Shown one piece after another: positions 27,066-34,326 of a DNA stretch of 64,000 nucleotides (the first letter of the stretch is position 1; each line of letters opens with the position of its first letter). A program made the translations under genes and the position numbers. This DNA is from Afipia carboxidovorans OM5 (lineage in GTDB: Bacteria > Pseudomonadota > Alphaproteobacteria > Rhizobiales > Xanthobacteraceae). The notes under the pieces were generated by a model. The model saw nothing but the letters and a program-made list of their open reading frames with translations, searched no databases and was not told where the DNA came from. The DNA lies in NCBI RefSeq assembly GCF_000218565.1, contig NC_015684.1:2108001-2172000 (forward strand). The letters run 5' to 3'.

Positions 27066-28805
27066 TCAGTGATCCCACTCAGAGGTGAACACGGCAATCG
27101 ACACATCGCGGCCTTGCGAGATGTTGTAACCCTCGATCCGTTTCACGATGGAGTAGCGCAAGCCGATCGCCTCGGCACGCTGGGCGAACGCCCTCTCGTC
27201 GCGCGACTCCACAAGTGCAAACCGGCAGCTTCCCTGCTGCAGGAAGTCAGCCGCGCCGCTACCGTTGGTCAGCAGCGTCTGGGTGCCGACCATGAAGACA
27301 AGGCTCGGCTCCTGATAGCCCGCGGCGGCGGCAAGCGGGCCCTTGCACTCGACATTGCGGAGCGCGCGCGCAATCTGCACGCTCGGAAACAGCGGCGTCA
27401 GCGCCGGCAACACGATGCCGAACACGCAGGCACTTAGCGCAAGCGAGGCCAACGCGCCGTTGAGCACCGAGCGCTCCGCATTGGCGTCGTCATACATCCA
27501 CCAGGCGAACAGCCCGAACACCATCGCGGCCGCGCCGAACGGCCACGCCGCAAACACCGGCTGCTTCAGCACCGAGATGCTCAGCACGATCGCGCCGACC
27601 GCAACGATGGCCGGAAACACGAACCACCACGCAGCACCGCGCACGATCCACGACCAGCGCGACAGCGCATGGCTTTGCAGCGCGCCGACGATCAGGATTG
27701 CGATGGCGGGATAAAGCGGCAACACATAGTGCGGCAGCTTGGTGATGATGAGTTCGAAAACGATCCAGGTCGGCACCAGCCAGGCGAGCAGGAATTGCGC
27801 GCCGGGCTCGCGCCTCGCCCGCCACACCGCGGGCGCGGCCACGCCCGCGAGCGTCGAGGCCGGCCAGAACGTCACCCAGAACAAAATGAAATAGAGGCCG
27901 GGCGGCGCGCCGTGAGACTCCTGCGCCGCCGCCACCTTGCTCAGCATGTCGCCGCCGACGGAATTGGTGAAGAACGAGCCGCCGGACTTCAGATAGATCG
28001 CGACGAACCACGGCACGATCAGGATCAGCATCCAGATCAGTCCCGGCACCGGACGAAGCCGCCGCAGCCACTGCACCGAGCGGTCGAAGACGCCGAGCGT
28101 CACGATGGTGAGGCCGACAATCAGAAAGATCAGTGGGCCTTTTACCAGAACGCTCGCCGCCACCGCGGTCCAGAAGATAGCGGGCATGGCCCACGCGCCG
28201 CGCACGAACGCCTCGCCGCGCTGCCACGAGAGATAGACACGCGCGAGCGCGCCCATCACGGCCGTCGTGGTGAGAAGCAAAACGGCATCGGTCGTTGCAA
28301 GCCGCGCCTCGATGCCGAGCAGCACCGAACTGCACATCGCAAGCCCCGCGAGCACCGCACCACGCCGCGTGACGAAGGCGAGCGCCGTCCAGTAGGTCAG
28401 GAGCACGGCGCCGATCGCACCGAACAGCGACGGCACGCGATAGAGCCAGATGCGGATCTGCGAATTCGGCAGGCCGAGCTTCGATGCCGTCTGAACGGCG
28501 GCCGACTGCAGCCAGTAAATCCCGACCGGCTTCTTGTAGCGGACCTCGTCCTGGAAGCGGATGTCGACCAGATCACCCGTTTCGACCATCTGCTTCGAGG
28601 CCTGCGCAAAGCGCGCCTCGTCGCGATCGATCGGACCGATGTTGAACAGGCCCGGCAGGAAAAACAGGAAGCCGCAGGCCACGAGAAAGGCGATCGCGCG
28701 GGTATGCGTCCGCGAAACGGCGTCGAGCACCGGCGTGAGCCTGCCGCCCTCGTTCTCGGGGGCCGGCGGGCGACCAAATCCGCGGCGCTGCACCATATCG
28801 ATCAT
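27066..28805 (-). CDS. ArnT-like glycosyltransferase (GT39/GT83 family)
   Basis: About 579 residues, with a dozen or so hydrophobic helices. The catalytic loop after the first helix reads GLFNIGPIDRDEARFAQASKQMVETGD, the DEARFAQ acidic motif of ArnT/PMT-type enzymes; FQDEVRYKKPVGIYWLQSAAV and ITKLPHYVLPLYPA are further family hallmarks. It would move a sugar from a polyprenyl phosphate to lipid A or core LPS in the periplasm. Three possible starts exist (GTG 28829, ATG 28805, ATG 28796), none with a clear ribosome-binding site; 28805 is a compromise. First gene of the minus-strand cluster 25084-28805. Confidence 0.87.
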   Translation of the reverse strand: MIDMVQRRGFGRPPAPENEGGRLTPVLDAVSRTHTRAIAFLVACGFLFFLPGLFNIGPIDRDEARFAQASKQMVETGDLVDIRFQDEVRYKKPVGIYWLQSAAVQTASKLGLPNSQIRIWLYRVPSLFGAIGAVLLTYWTALAFVTRRGAVLAGLAMCSSVLLGIEARLATTDAVLLLTTTAVMGALARVYLSWQRGEAFVRGAWAMPAIFWTAVAASVLVKGPLIFLIVGLTIVTLGVFDRSVQWLRRLRPVPGLIWMLILIVPWFVAIYLKSGGSFFTNSVGGDMLSKVAAAQESHGAPPGLYFILFWVTFWPASTLAGVAAPAVWRARREPGAQFLLAWLVPTWIVFELIITKLPHYVLPLYPAIAILIVGALQSHALSRWSWIVRGAAWWFVFPAIVAVGAIVLSISVLKQPVFAAWPFGAAAMVFGLFAWWMYDDANAERSVLNGALASLALSACVFGIVLPALTPLFPSVQIARALRNVECKGPLAAAAGYQEPSLVFMVGTQTLLTNGSGAADFLQQGSCRFALVESRDERAFAQRAEAIGLRYSIVKRIEGYNISQGRDVSIAVFTSEWDH

Positions 28806-29117
28806 GAGTTTCGCATACGATGAAACCACTTAGGCGACAATCGCCCGGGGACTGGGCGTTGCACAAAGGCCGCAAGTGTTGCCAAACGGCCCCTCATTGG
28901 TGCCCGCTCGCACCATGGTTTGTCCCGTTTCGGGAACAGAACAGCTCGCGAAAATAGATCGTTTTCAGCAGAGCCATCGCGCGGGCGCACGAAAGGCGAG
29001 GTAAAAGCCGATCGGTCACGCCCCGATACGGCGGTATGCAGCGAGACAATTCAAGTTTTGCAGGAAGATGAGTTTTATTGCTCTGTCTGCTTGATCTTAA
29101 ATCGATTTTTCAGGGAA
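28806..29117. other. Gene-poor region left of the island
   Basis: No supported gene. GC content falls steadily toward 29117, and AT-rich stretches such as AAATCGATTTTT appear. It must carry the promoter for the ArnT-like gene. Several short open frames here have no recognisable composition or start signals. Confidence 0.5.
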
Positions 29118-29140
29118 ATGGCGATCCCGGCAGGATTCGA
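29118..29140 (-). repeat. Duplicated 3' end of tRNA-Arg (candidate att site, distal copy)
   Basis: These 23 bases (ATGGCGATCC ... GGATTCGA) are identical to 31265-31287, which holds the CCA end, discriminator, acceptor 3' strand and T-arm of tRNA-Arg(TCT). The match stops abruptly on both sides. The copy lies downstream of the tRNA 3' end, as expected for integrase-made islands. Confidence 0.8.
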
Positions 29141-29482
29141 GGGGTCCGATTCCGGACAGGCCAGCCAGAATCAAGATCGGGCCGAGATTATGACGACCAA
29201 GTTTGAATGGCTTTCGACCTGGCTCGAACCACTTGGAAAAATAAAGTTAGGAATCTTGATCGGCTCGCCATGAGCGGGACTTTTTACCGGTGTCTCGCTC
29301 GGACAAACCAGCTTCCATTCCTGGAGGTATTGAGTTTGCCAAGCCGGTCGGCGTCAGCGCTTTGTGACAAACTTAGCTGCTTGGCATAGAAATCAACGTC
29401 AGCCTAACGAAGGCTGGCTGAGTCTGCTCATAATTAAACTGCCTTTGCGCGCCCAATCACATCATGGCGCATCGTATAAAAA

Positions 29483-30241
29483 TTACTCTTTCTTACCAGC
29501 GTTACACGACCTGAACCTCAGAGGTCGTCGTTTTTGAATAACTGTAATGCTGTCGAAAACATGCAGGCTTGCTATCGAGCGTGAGAACCCAATCTTCTCA
29601 TCATGATAATTGTGATGCATGTCGCCGATGAGAGACTTTATCATCTCAATCCCAGTTCCTGCCTTCCGATAGCCTCCTTCGAACGAAGGCCAGTATGCTG
29701 CGTGTAGGTCCTCAATGATATAAAGTCCGCCGTCAGGAAGCTTGGGGAATAGATGTTTAAAGCTTGCCTCTTGGTGACGTCCAAAGTGGGAACCGTCATC
29801 AAGAACGACTTGTATACCACCCATTTCATCTACAATCGCATCCAAGAAAGCGGGATCTTCCTGCGACCCAATCCTGACTTGGTTGGGCGGATCGAATAAC
29901 GAAGCGCATCTCGGATCAATATCAATCCCGAAAATTGTAGCGTCATTGCCGAGATACTTCCGTCAAAGTTCTAACGAGCCTCCGTCGAAAACTCCGATCT
30001 CGAGAAGCTTGAGTGATGGTCCGAATATCTCAAGGGCCCCACCGATATAATCGTCATAGACCGGCAGGTACTGATCCCACTTCGCAACAAAGCGGCCTGA
30101 GTGTTGAGAAAAAATCTGAGCGAAGCGCGTGTCATCAGGTGAGGAAAAGACTTCCAATCCTAGACTCGCAGTCTTGCAATACTTCGATGAGAAATCGCGC
30201 CCGGTAACAGCTCTGATTATTTTTAGAAGTTTCGAAGTCAC
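29483..30241 (-). pseudogene. Class I SAM-dependent methyltransferase broken by an in-frame TGA
   Basis: Two open frames, 29963-30241 and 29483-29845 plus the codons between, lie in one reading frame and together make a 252-codon protein. The first part ends LEIGVFDGGSLEL and is followed by TGA (29965-29963); the frame continues RKYLGNDATIFGIDIDPRC, then QVVLDDGSHFGRHQ, GGLYIIEDLHAAYW and so on. This is the Methyltransf_24-like pattern seen beside glycan and macrolide-type genes, in which the stop position is normally Trp (TGG). One base change explains the break. GTG start at 30241, six bases after the upstream gene. Readthrough cannot be ruled out. Confidence 0.8.
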
Positions 30242-30247
30242 GCGCCT

Positions 30248-30997
30248 CTACCACAACCTTCGAATGTCGCGTAAATATTGAGCGGACTTCCGAAGTCTAT
30301 AAAGCACACCGTATCGAGCTTTCCATCGAAGGTCGCGCAGATGTTCCACCGCTTCATAGGCAGTGTATGACGAGAAATCATCTGATAAAAGTGAGTATGT
30401 GTTATTGTCCGTTTGAGCTTGGCGAGACAACCATCCCTCGTAATAGTACCTGTTCGGATCAACGGCTGGCTTTGGTAAGTTGCGTATATACTTCGCCCGT
30501 GACCACCAAAAATTGAACCATATCCAGCCCCTAAGCTCGCCATCGTACGCAGGAAATACTCCAATTTTCTCTATTGAGGGATTGCTCTCAAAGAGCCGAA
30601 AGATTTTCTGCCATTGTGAAAAAGTGTGGAACGTTAGTGCTGCTTCGAGCCTGTCTCGCTCCTTTTTGGCGTAGCTCATTCCCTTAGTATGCAAATATCC
30701 AATGTATTTGTAGTTTGACGAGCTGACCGCAATATCCCATACGCGAGCAATTGCAGGATATTCAAATCTGTTCTCAGTATAAATTTCTAGGTTTTTAATC
30801 GGTAGATGAAGTCCTTTGAAAAACTCCATCACACCTTCTGTACTGGAAGGGTTTGTTACGCTCACATATAGGTCGCACGCCGAGAGAACGCCAAACTGGG
30901 AAACGTCTTTAAGCTGTGCCTCAATAAGGCTGCGCCAATTTGCTGTTGGGTTGATGTAAACGCCATACACGATGGCTGCATCACGTGCGTTGGTCAT
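30248..30997 (-). CDS. Uncharacterised protein of a glycan-gene-associated family
   Basis: 249 residues, no membrane helix and no signal peptide. Not firmly recognised. The segment YKYIGYLHTKGMSYAKKERDR recalls the HTKxS-like motif of rhamnan synthesis (RgpF-type) proteins, and NFWWSRAKYIRNLPKP with RYYYEGWLSRQ suggests a sugar-nucleotide or glycan-handling fold. It is followed after six bases by the broken methyltransferase gene, so the two form an operon in the AT-rich island. Codon use is more AT-rich than the surrounding genes, consistent with acquisition. Function as a glycosyltransferase is only a guess. Confidence 0.7.
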   Translation of the reverse strand: MTNARDAAIVYGVYINPTANWRSLIEAQLKDVSQFGVLSACDLYVSVTNPSSTEGVMEFFKGLHLPIKNLEIYTENRFEYPAIARVWDIAVSSSNYKYIGYLHTKGMSYAKKERDRLEAALTFHTFSQWQKIFRLFESNPSIEKIGVFPAYDGELRGWIWFNFWWSRAKYIRNLPKPAVDPNRYYYEGWLSRQAQTDNNTYSLLSDDFSSYTAYEAVEHLRDLRWKARYGVLYRLRKSAQYLRDIRRLW

Positions 30998-31264
30998 AAA
31001 ATACCCAATGAAATAAGGCCGCGTTTACTGCGCGGCAAAGATATCCTACCAAATGGTAGCACCGGTGCTCCGCGTGACGCTCGCCGGCGGGCTGTTTCAT
31101 GTCCCGACACCAGAACGGAACTGGAATCTTAATGTTGCACCCATGTTGCGGGCAACGTCAGGACTAATCGCGAAGCCCTTGATTTACAAGGATTACGTAA
31201 CGCCAACCCGCAACACAAACACAAAGCAGAAAATGGAAGAAGTCCGTATTAACGGGCATTTTTG

Positions 31265-31287
31265 ATGGCGATCCCGGCAGGATTCGA
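31265..31287 (-). repeat. tRNA-Arg 3' end (candidate att site, proximal copy)
   Basis: Proximal copy of the 23-base direct repeat, identical to 29118-29140. It lies inside the tRNA gene from its CCA end into the T-loop, the usual crossover region of tRNA-targeting integrases. Confidence 0.8.
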
Positions 31288-31342
31288 ACCTGCAACCCGC
31301 GGAGTAGAAATCCGCTACTCTATCCAGTTGAGCTACGGGACC
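31266..31342 (-). tRNA. tRNA-Arg (anticodon TCT)
   Basis: The minus strand folds as a full cloverleaf: acceptor GGTCCCG paired with CGGGATC (one G-U), anticodon stem GCGGA/TCCGC around loop TTTCTAC with anticodon TCT, T-arm with GGTTCGAATCC, discriminator G and an encoded CCA. Length 77. The 3' end doubles as the island boundary. Confidence 0.97.
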
Positions 31343-31461
31343 GTGCTGGTTTCATACCATCCGGGGGCTGAACCGCCAGTAACCGCCGGTCTGCTTTGAA
31401 CGATTTTTTCCTCACCGCGAAGCCTTCGGCACCCGGCTCCGGAGCGGCCTCGCCCGCGCCG

Positions 31462-31740
31462 CTACCGCCGGTAGGTTCGCTTGATGCCAAGCCGCCGGAA
31501 ACGCACCCCGGTGCCGTCCGGAAGGCGCGTCGCCTCATAGCCGCCGTCGCGAATGGCATTCCGCTGCGGCATGGCATCCTGCGGATTGCGTTCCTTCTCC
31601 CACCAGCGCGCACGCTGCGAACTGCGCGACAGCGCAAAACCGAGGATCTCCTCGATCTCCTCGAAGGAAAGCACGAACTCGGCGTCGGTCCGCTCTTTCA
31701 GGTAATCGCGCAATGCATCGTATTTATCGGCGGCGATCAC
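31462..31740 (-). CDS. Small conserved hypothetical protein (DUF7662-like)
   Basis: 92 residues from a GTG with AGGAG six bases upstream. It opens KYDALRDYLKERTDAEFVLSFEEIEEILGFALSRSSQRARWWEKERN and ends GVRFRRLG. The pattern KYDxLRDYL ... LSFxEIExILG ... ARWW is a recurrent small-protein family in proteobacteria, often beside restriction or DNA-handling genes, but without a known activity. Predominantly helical and charged. Lies just beyond the tRNA-Arg gene and outside the island. Confidence 0.75.
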   Translation of the reverse strand: MIAADKYDALRDYLKERTDAEFVLSFEEIEEILGFALSRSSQRARWWEKERNPQDAMPQRNAIRDGGYEATRLPDGTGVRFRRLGIKRTYRR

Positions 31741-31825
31741 ATCCGCTCCTGTTCCGCTTGCAGATGCGTCCGCACGCCAACGAAAGCATCGTCAGCGTCG
31801 ACGGCTAGCGTCGGCCGTCCCTGCT

Positions 31826-32131
31826 TTAATGCGTCCAGGGCTCGCTGCGGCGGAAGGCGAAGTTGTCCGCATAGGCGACACGGCGGCGGATCGAGTCCTT
31901 CGGCTCGGCCACCTCATAGGCGATGCCATTCGCCTCGCAATAGGCGATGGCCTCTTCCTTGGTCACAAAGTGCAGGCTCACCTGCTGCTTCATGTCGGAC
32001 GAACTCGTCCAGCCCATCAGCGGCTCGACCACGCGCGGCACTTCCGGCTCGAAATCGAGCTGCCATTCCTTGGTCCGCGCCTTGCCGGACTGCATGGCAT
32101 TCTTGGCGGGCTTGAAGATACGGGCTGTCAT
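31826..32131 (-). CDS. NDUFS4-like complex I accessory subunit (ETC complex I family)
   Basis: 101 residues. It starts MTARIFKPAKNAMQSGKARTKEWQLDFEP and includes PLMGWTSSSDMKQQVSLHFVTKEEAIAYCEANGIAYEV, the PF04800 pattern of the mitochondrial 18 kDa subunit NDUFS4. In alphaproteobacteria this small protein binds the peripheral arm of NADH:ubiquinone oxidoreductase and supports assembly. Cytoplasmic, no signal peptide. It stands apart from any nuo operon, which is usual for this subunit. Confidence 0.92.
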   Translation of the reverse strand: MTARIFKPAKNAMQSGKARTKEWQLDFEPEVPRVVEPLMGWTSSSDMKQQVSLHFVTKEEAIAYCEANGIAYEVAEPKDSIRRRVAYADNFAFRRSEPWTH

Positions 32132-32304
32132 GGTCGCACGGAGCCTTGAGTTGGGTCTTGAAATCGGGGCTTTGCAAATTCAGGTGATCGCGGCTGTTTT
32201 TGCGGCCGCGCGGCTCCCTATATAACCGCACTCCGGTTGCGTAACAATCCGTGCCGGCCCGCCCTTCCGTCCCCCGGCCCTGACGGCTTCGAGACGCCAT
32301 CCCG

Positions 32305-33465
32305 ATGAAAACCATCAGAAATATCCCGAAAGGCCGCGACCTTCGCCTCGACCTGTTTCGGGGTGTCGCCAACTGGGCGATCTACCTCGACCACATTCCG
32401 AACAACGCGGTGAACTGGATCACCACGCGCAATTACGGCTTCAGCGACGCCGCCGATCTGTTCGTTTTCATCTCGGGCTACACCGCCTCCTTCGTCTACG
32501 CGCGGATGATGATCCAGCGCGGCTTCATCGTCGGCGTGACGCGGCTGTTCAAACGAGTGTGGCAGCTCTACGTCGCGCACGTTCTGCTGTTCGTGATCTA
32601 CGTCGCCGCAATCGGCTGGGTGGCGCTGCGCTATTCCGACCCCGACATCATCCACGAATTCAACATCGCGGGCATCGTCGAGAACCCGATCGAGACCATG
32701 ACGCAGGGGCTTCTGCTGCGTTTCAAGCCGCTCAATCTCGATGTGCTGCCGCTTTATATCGTGCTGATGGCCTGCTTCGGGCCGGTGCTCTGGCTGTTGC
32801 TGCGCTGGCCGAACCTCACCATGACGGGCTCGCTCGCGCTCTACGTCATGGCCCGGCAACACGGCTGGAACCTGTCGGCCTATCCGACCGGCGTCTGGTA
32901 CTTCAATCCGTTCTGCTGGCAACTATTGTTCGTGTTCGGCGCATGGATCGCGCTTGCGGGAATCCGCGAAGTGCGTGTCGCCGCGCGCCTGACACCGCTC
33001 CTGTGGCTCGCGGCGCTCTATCTTATCTTCGCGCTGCCGATGACGCTTGCCGGCCGCTTCCCGGCCGTCGGCGCGCTGTTTCCGGCATGGCTCGTCGAGA
33101 CGTTCAATCCGAACGACAAGACGAACCTCGCGCCCTACCGCTTCCTGCATTTCATGGCGCTAGCGTTTCTGGTGACACGCTTCATCCGCAAGGACTGGGC
33201 GGGCCTGAAATGGATCGGCTTCGATCCTCTCATCAAGAGCGGCCAGCAATCGCTGCAAGTGTTCTGCGTCGGCATCTTCCTGTCGTTCGCTGCACACTTC
33301 GTTCTGATGATGAGCGCCGGCACCATCTGGAGCCAGATCGGCGTCAGCGTCGCGGGTCTCGCAATCATGACGGCGGTTGCCTATTACGGAAACTGGTCGA
33401 AGCGGCAGGACAAGCCGCTGCTGCCGCCACAGCCCGCACAGCCGCGGCCACCAACGGCAAATTGA
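32305..33465 (+). CDS. OpgC domain-containing membrane protein
   Basis: 386 residues with about ten hydrophobic helices. It begins RDLRLDLFRGVANWAIYLDHIPNNAVNWITTRNYGFSDAADLFVFISGYTASFVY, a clear OpgC/acyltransferase-3-like entry motif. E. coli OpgC adds succinyl groups to osmoregulated periplasmic glucans, and alphaproteobacterial homologues act on cyclic glucans or related envelope polymers. The protein ends in a Pro-rich tail (PLLPPQPAQPRPPTAN), likely cytoplasmic. The next gene on the same strand starts 52 bases later. Substrate unassigned. Confidence 0.88.
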   Translation: MKTIRNIPKGRDLRLDLFRGVANWAIYLDHIPNNAVNWITTRNYGFSDAADLFVFISGYTASFVYARMMIQRGFIVGVTRLFKRVWQLYVAHVLLFVIYVAAIGWVALRYSDPDIIHEFNIAGIVENPIETMTQGLLLRFKPLNLDVLPLYIVLMACFGPVLWLLLRWPNLTMTGSLALYVMARQHGWNLSAYPTGVWYFNPFCWQLLFVFGAWIALAGIREVRVAARLTPLLWLAALYLIFALPMTLAGRFPAVGALFPAWLVETFNPNDKTNLAPYRFLHFMALAFLVTRFIRKDWAGLKWIGFDPLIKSGQQSLQVFCVGIFLSFAAHFVLMMSAGTIWSQIGVSVAGLAIMTAVAYYGNWSKRQDKPLLPPQPAQPRPPTAN

Positions 33466-33517
33466 TGGACGGACTTTGCTTGGCTGCGCTATAGGAAGCC
33501 CCCTACGGGACGCATCC

Positions 33518-33973
33518 ATGCGAAGGCGCATAACATCAGGCTCAACGGCATCGCGACTCGCGCGATGGTTCGCCTGCCTTTCGCTTCTCTCGTTAGCGTT
33601 CGCCCTGCCCGCCGCAGCGCAGAGCTCGACCGTTCAGCGAACGGCCAAGGGCGACAGCGGCAAGGACATCCGCATCGGCATCTACGTCAACGTGCAGGCA
33701 AACTGCAGTTCGGGCGCGCTGCCCTCGATCCAGATGCTGGTGCGGCCCGAGAACGGCACCGCGACGGTGAAACGCGCCCGCATCTCGCTCACCAACTACA
33801 AGAACTGCATGGCGCTCGAGGTGCCGGCCTTTATCGGCATCTATCGCTCCAAGCCGCACTTCGCCGGCAACGACCGTCTGACGTTGAGCGTCACCTATCC
33901 CAACGGCCGCACCGAGAAGCAGGAGATCACCATCACGGTGGGGCCTGCGAATCTCAAAGGCCGGGATATCTAA
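33518..33973 (+). CDS. Secreted protein of unknown function
   Basis: 151 residues from the ATG at 33518; the longer frame starting at 33377 runs inside the OpgC gene. The N-terminus (RRRITSGSTASRLARWFACLSLLSLAFALPAAAQ) is a signal peptide with a likely cut after AAA-Q. The mature part has two Cys (QANCSSG and YKNCMAL) that could form a disulfide, and a beta-rich pattern ending in EKQEITITVGPANLKGRDI, like an immunoglobulin-type domain. Not recognised further. Possibly co-transcribed with the OpgC-like gene. Confidence 0.75.
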   Translation: MRRRITSGSTASRLARWFACLSLLSLAFALPAAAQSSTVQRTAKGDSGKDIRIGIYVNVQANCSSGALPSIQMLVRPENGTATVKRARISLTNYKNCMALEVPAFIGIYRSKPHFAGNDRLTLSVTYPNGRTEKQEITITVGPANLKGRDI

Positions 33974-34326
33974 TTCGGCCGCGCCCACGCGGTGAAAAAC
34001 GGCCGCGGTTGTCACAGACCTCGTTTGCAACCGATTCGTATCGGCTGTCACCGCAGAACCACACTACTCGCGGCGTGATGGCTGCTCTTATCGGCTCTTA
34101 AGAGGTCTATCTTGAAGGGAATTTCCGGTATTTACTACGATCAACAAACATAAATCGACGATATTCTTATATGACCAAGATATTTCGTCCTATTTATACA
34201 TATAATACATTGATATTACTGTTGTTTCCTTTGGTGCAACTCGATTTTCGACAAAGTCTCGTCTTTAATTCCGATTGTGCCCCTTTTGGCCGCAGGTTAA
34301 GATTTAGTTACCTGGGGATTTTTTTT
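33974..34326. other. AT-rich upstream region of the Lap-type cluster
   Basis: No gene supported. From about 34100 the sequence is strikingly AT-rich for this genome (for example TTATACATATAATACATTG), as expected for a strong or H-NS-like-silenced promoter region. A long frame beginning at 34171 reads through it into the tolC-like gene but is not a real N-terminus. Confidence 0.6.
34295..34312. promoter_or_regulatory. GGTTAA-N6-GTTACC motif before the tolC-like gene
   Basis: A near-dyad (GGTTAA, GATTTA, GTTACC) that ends 14 bases before the tolC-like ATG and borders its ribosome-binding site. It resembles sites at 39799-39816 and 51062-51079. TTAA spaced by six is one base shorter than the classic CtrA box (TTAA-N7-TTAA), so assignment to CtrA is uncertain. 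Confidence 0.35.

Larger units (their letters stand above)
29118..31287. mobile_element. Small tRNA-Arg-linked genomic island or remnant
   Basis: A 2.1 kb segment between direct repeats of the tRNA-Arg(TCT) 3' end. It is visibly AT-richer than the flanks, carries a glycan-associated gene and a broken methyltransferase gene, and has about 340 bases of non-coding DNA at its left side (29141-29482). No integrase is present, so it is either a decayed island or one moved by an enzyme in trans. The boundary evidence is direct; the mechanism is inferred. Confidence 0.5.

Noticed and set aside
28920..29389. Short plus-strand frames between the ArnT-like gene and the island.
   Set aside because: They cross the candidate att site, have no ribosome-binding sites and no recognisable protein.
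31053..31265. A 70-codon plus-strand frame in the island next to tRNA-Arg.
   Set aside because: No start signal and no family; the composition looks non-coding.
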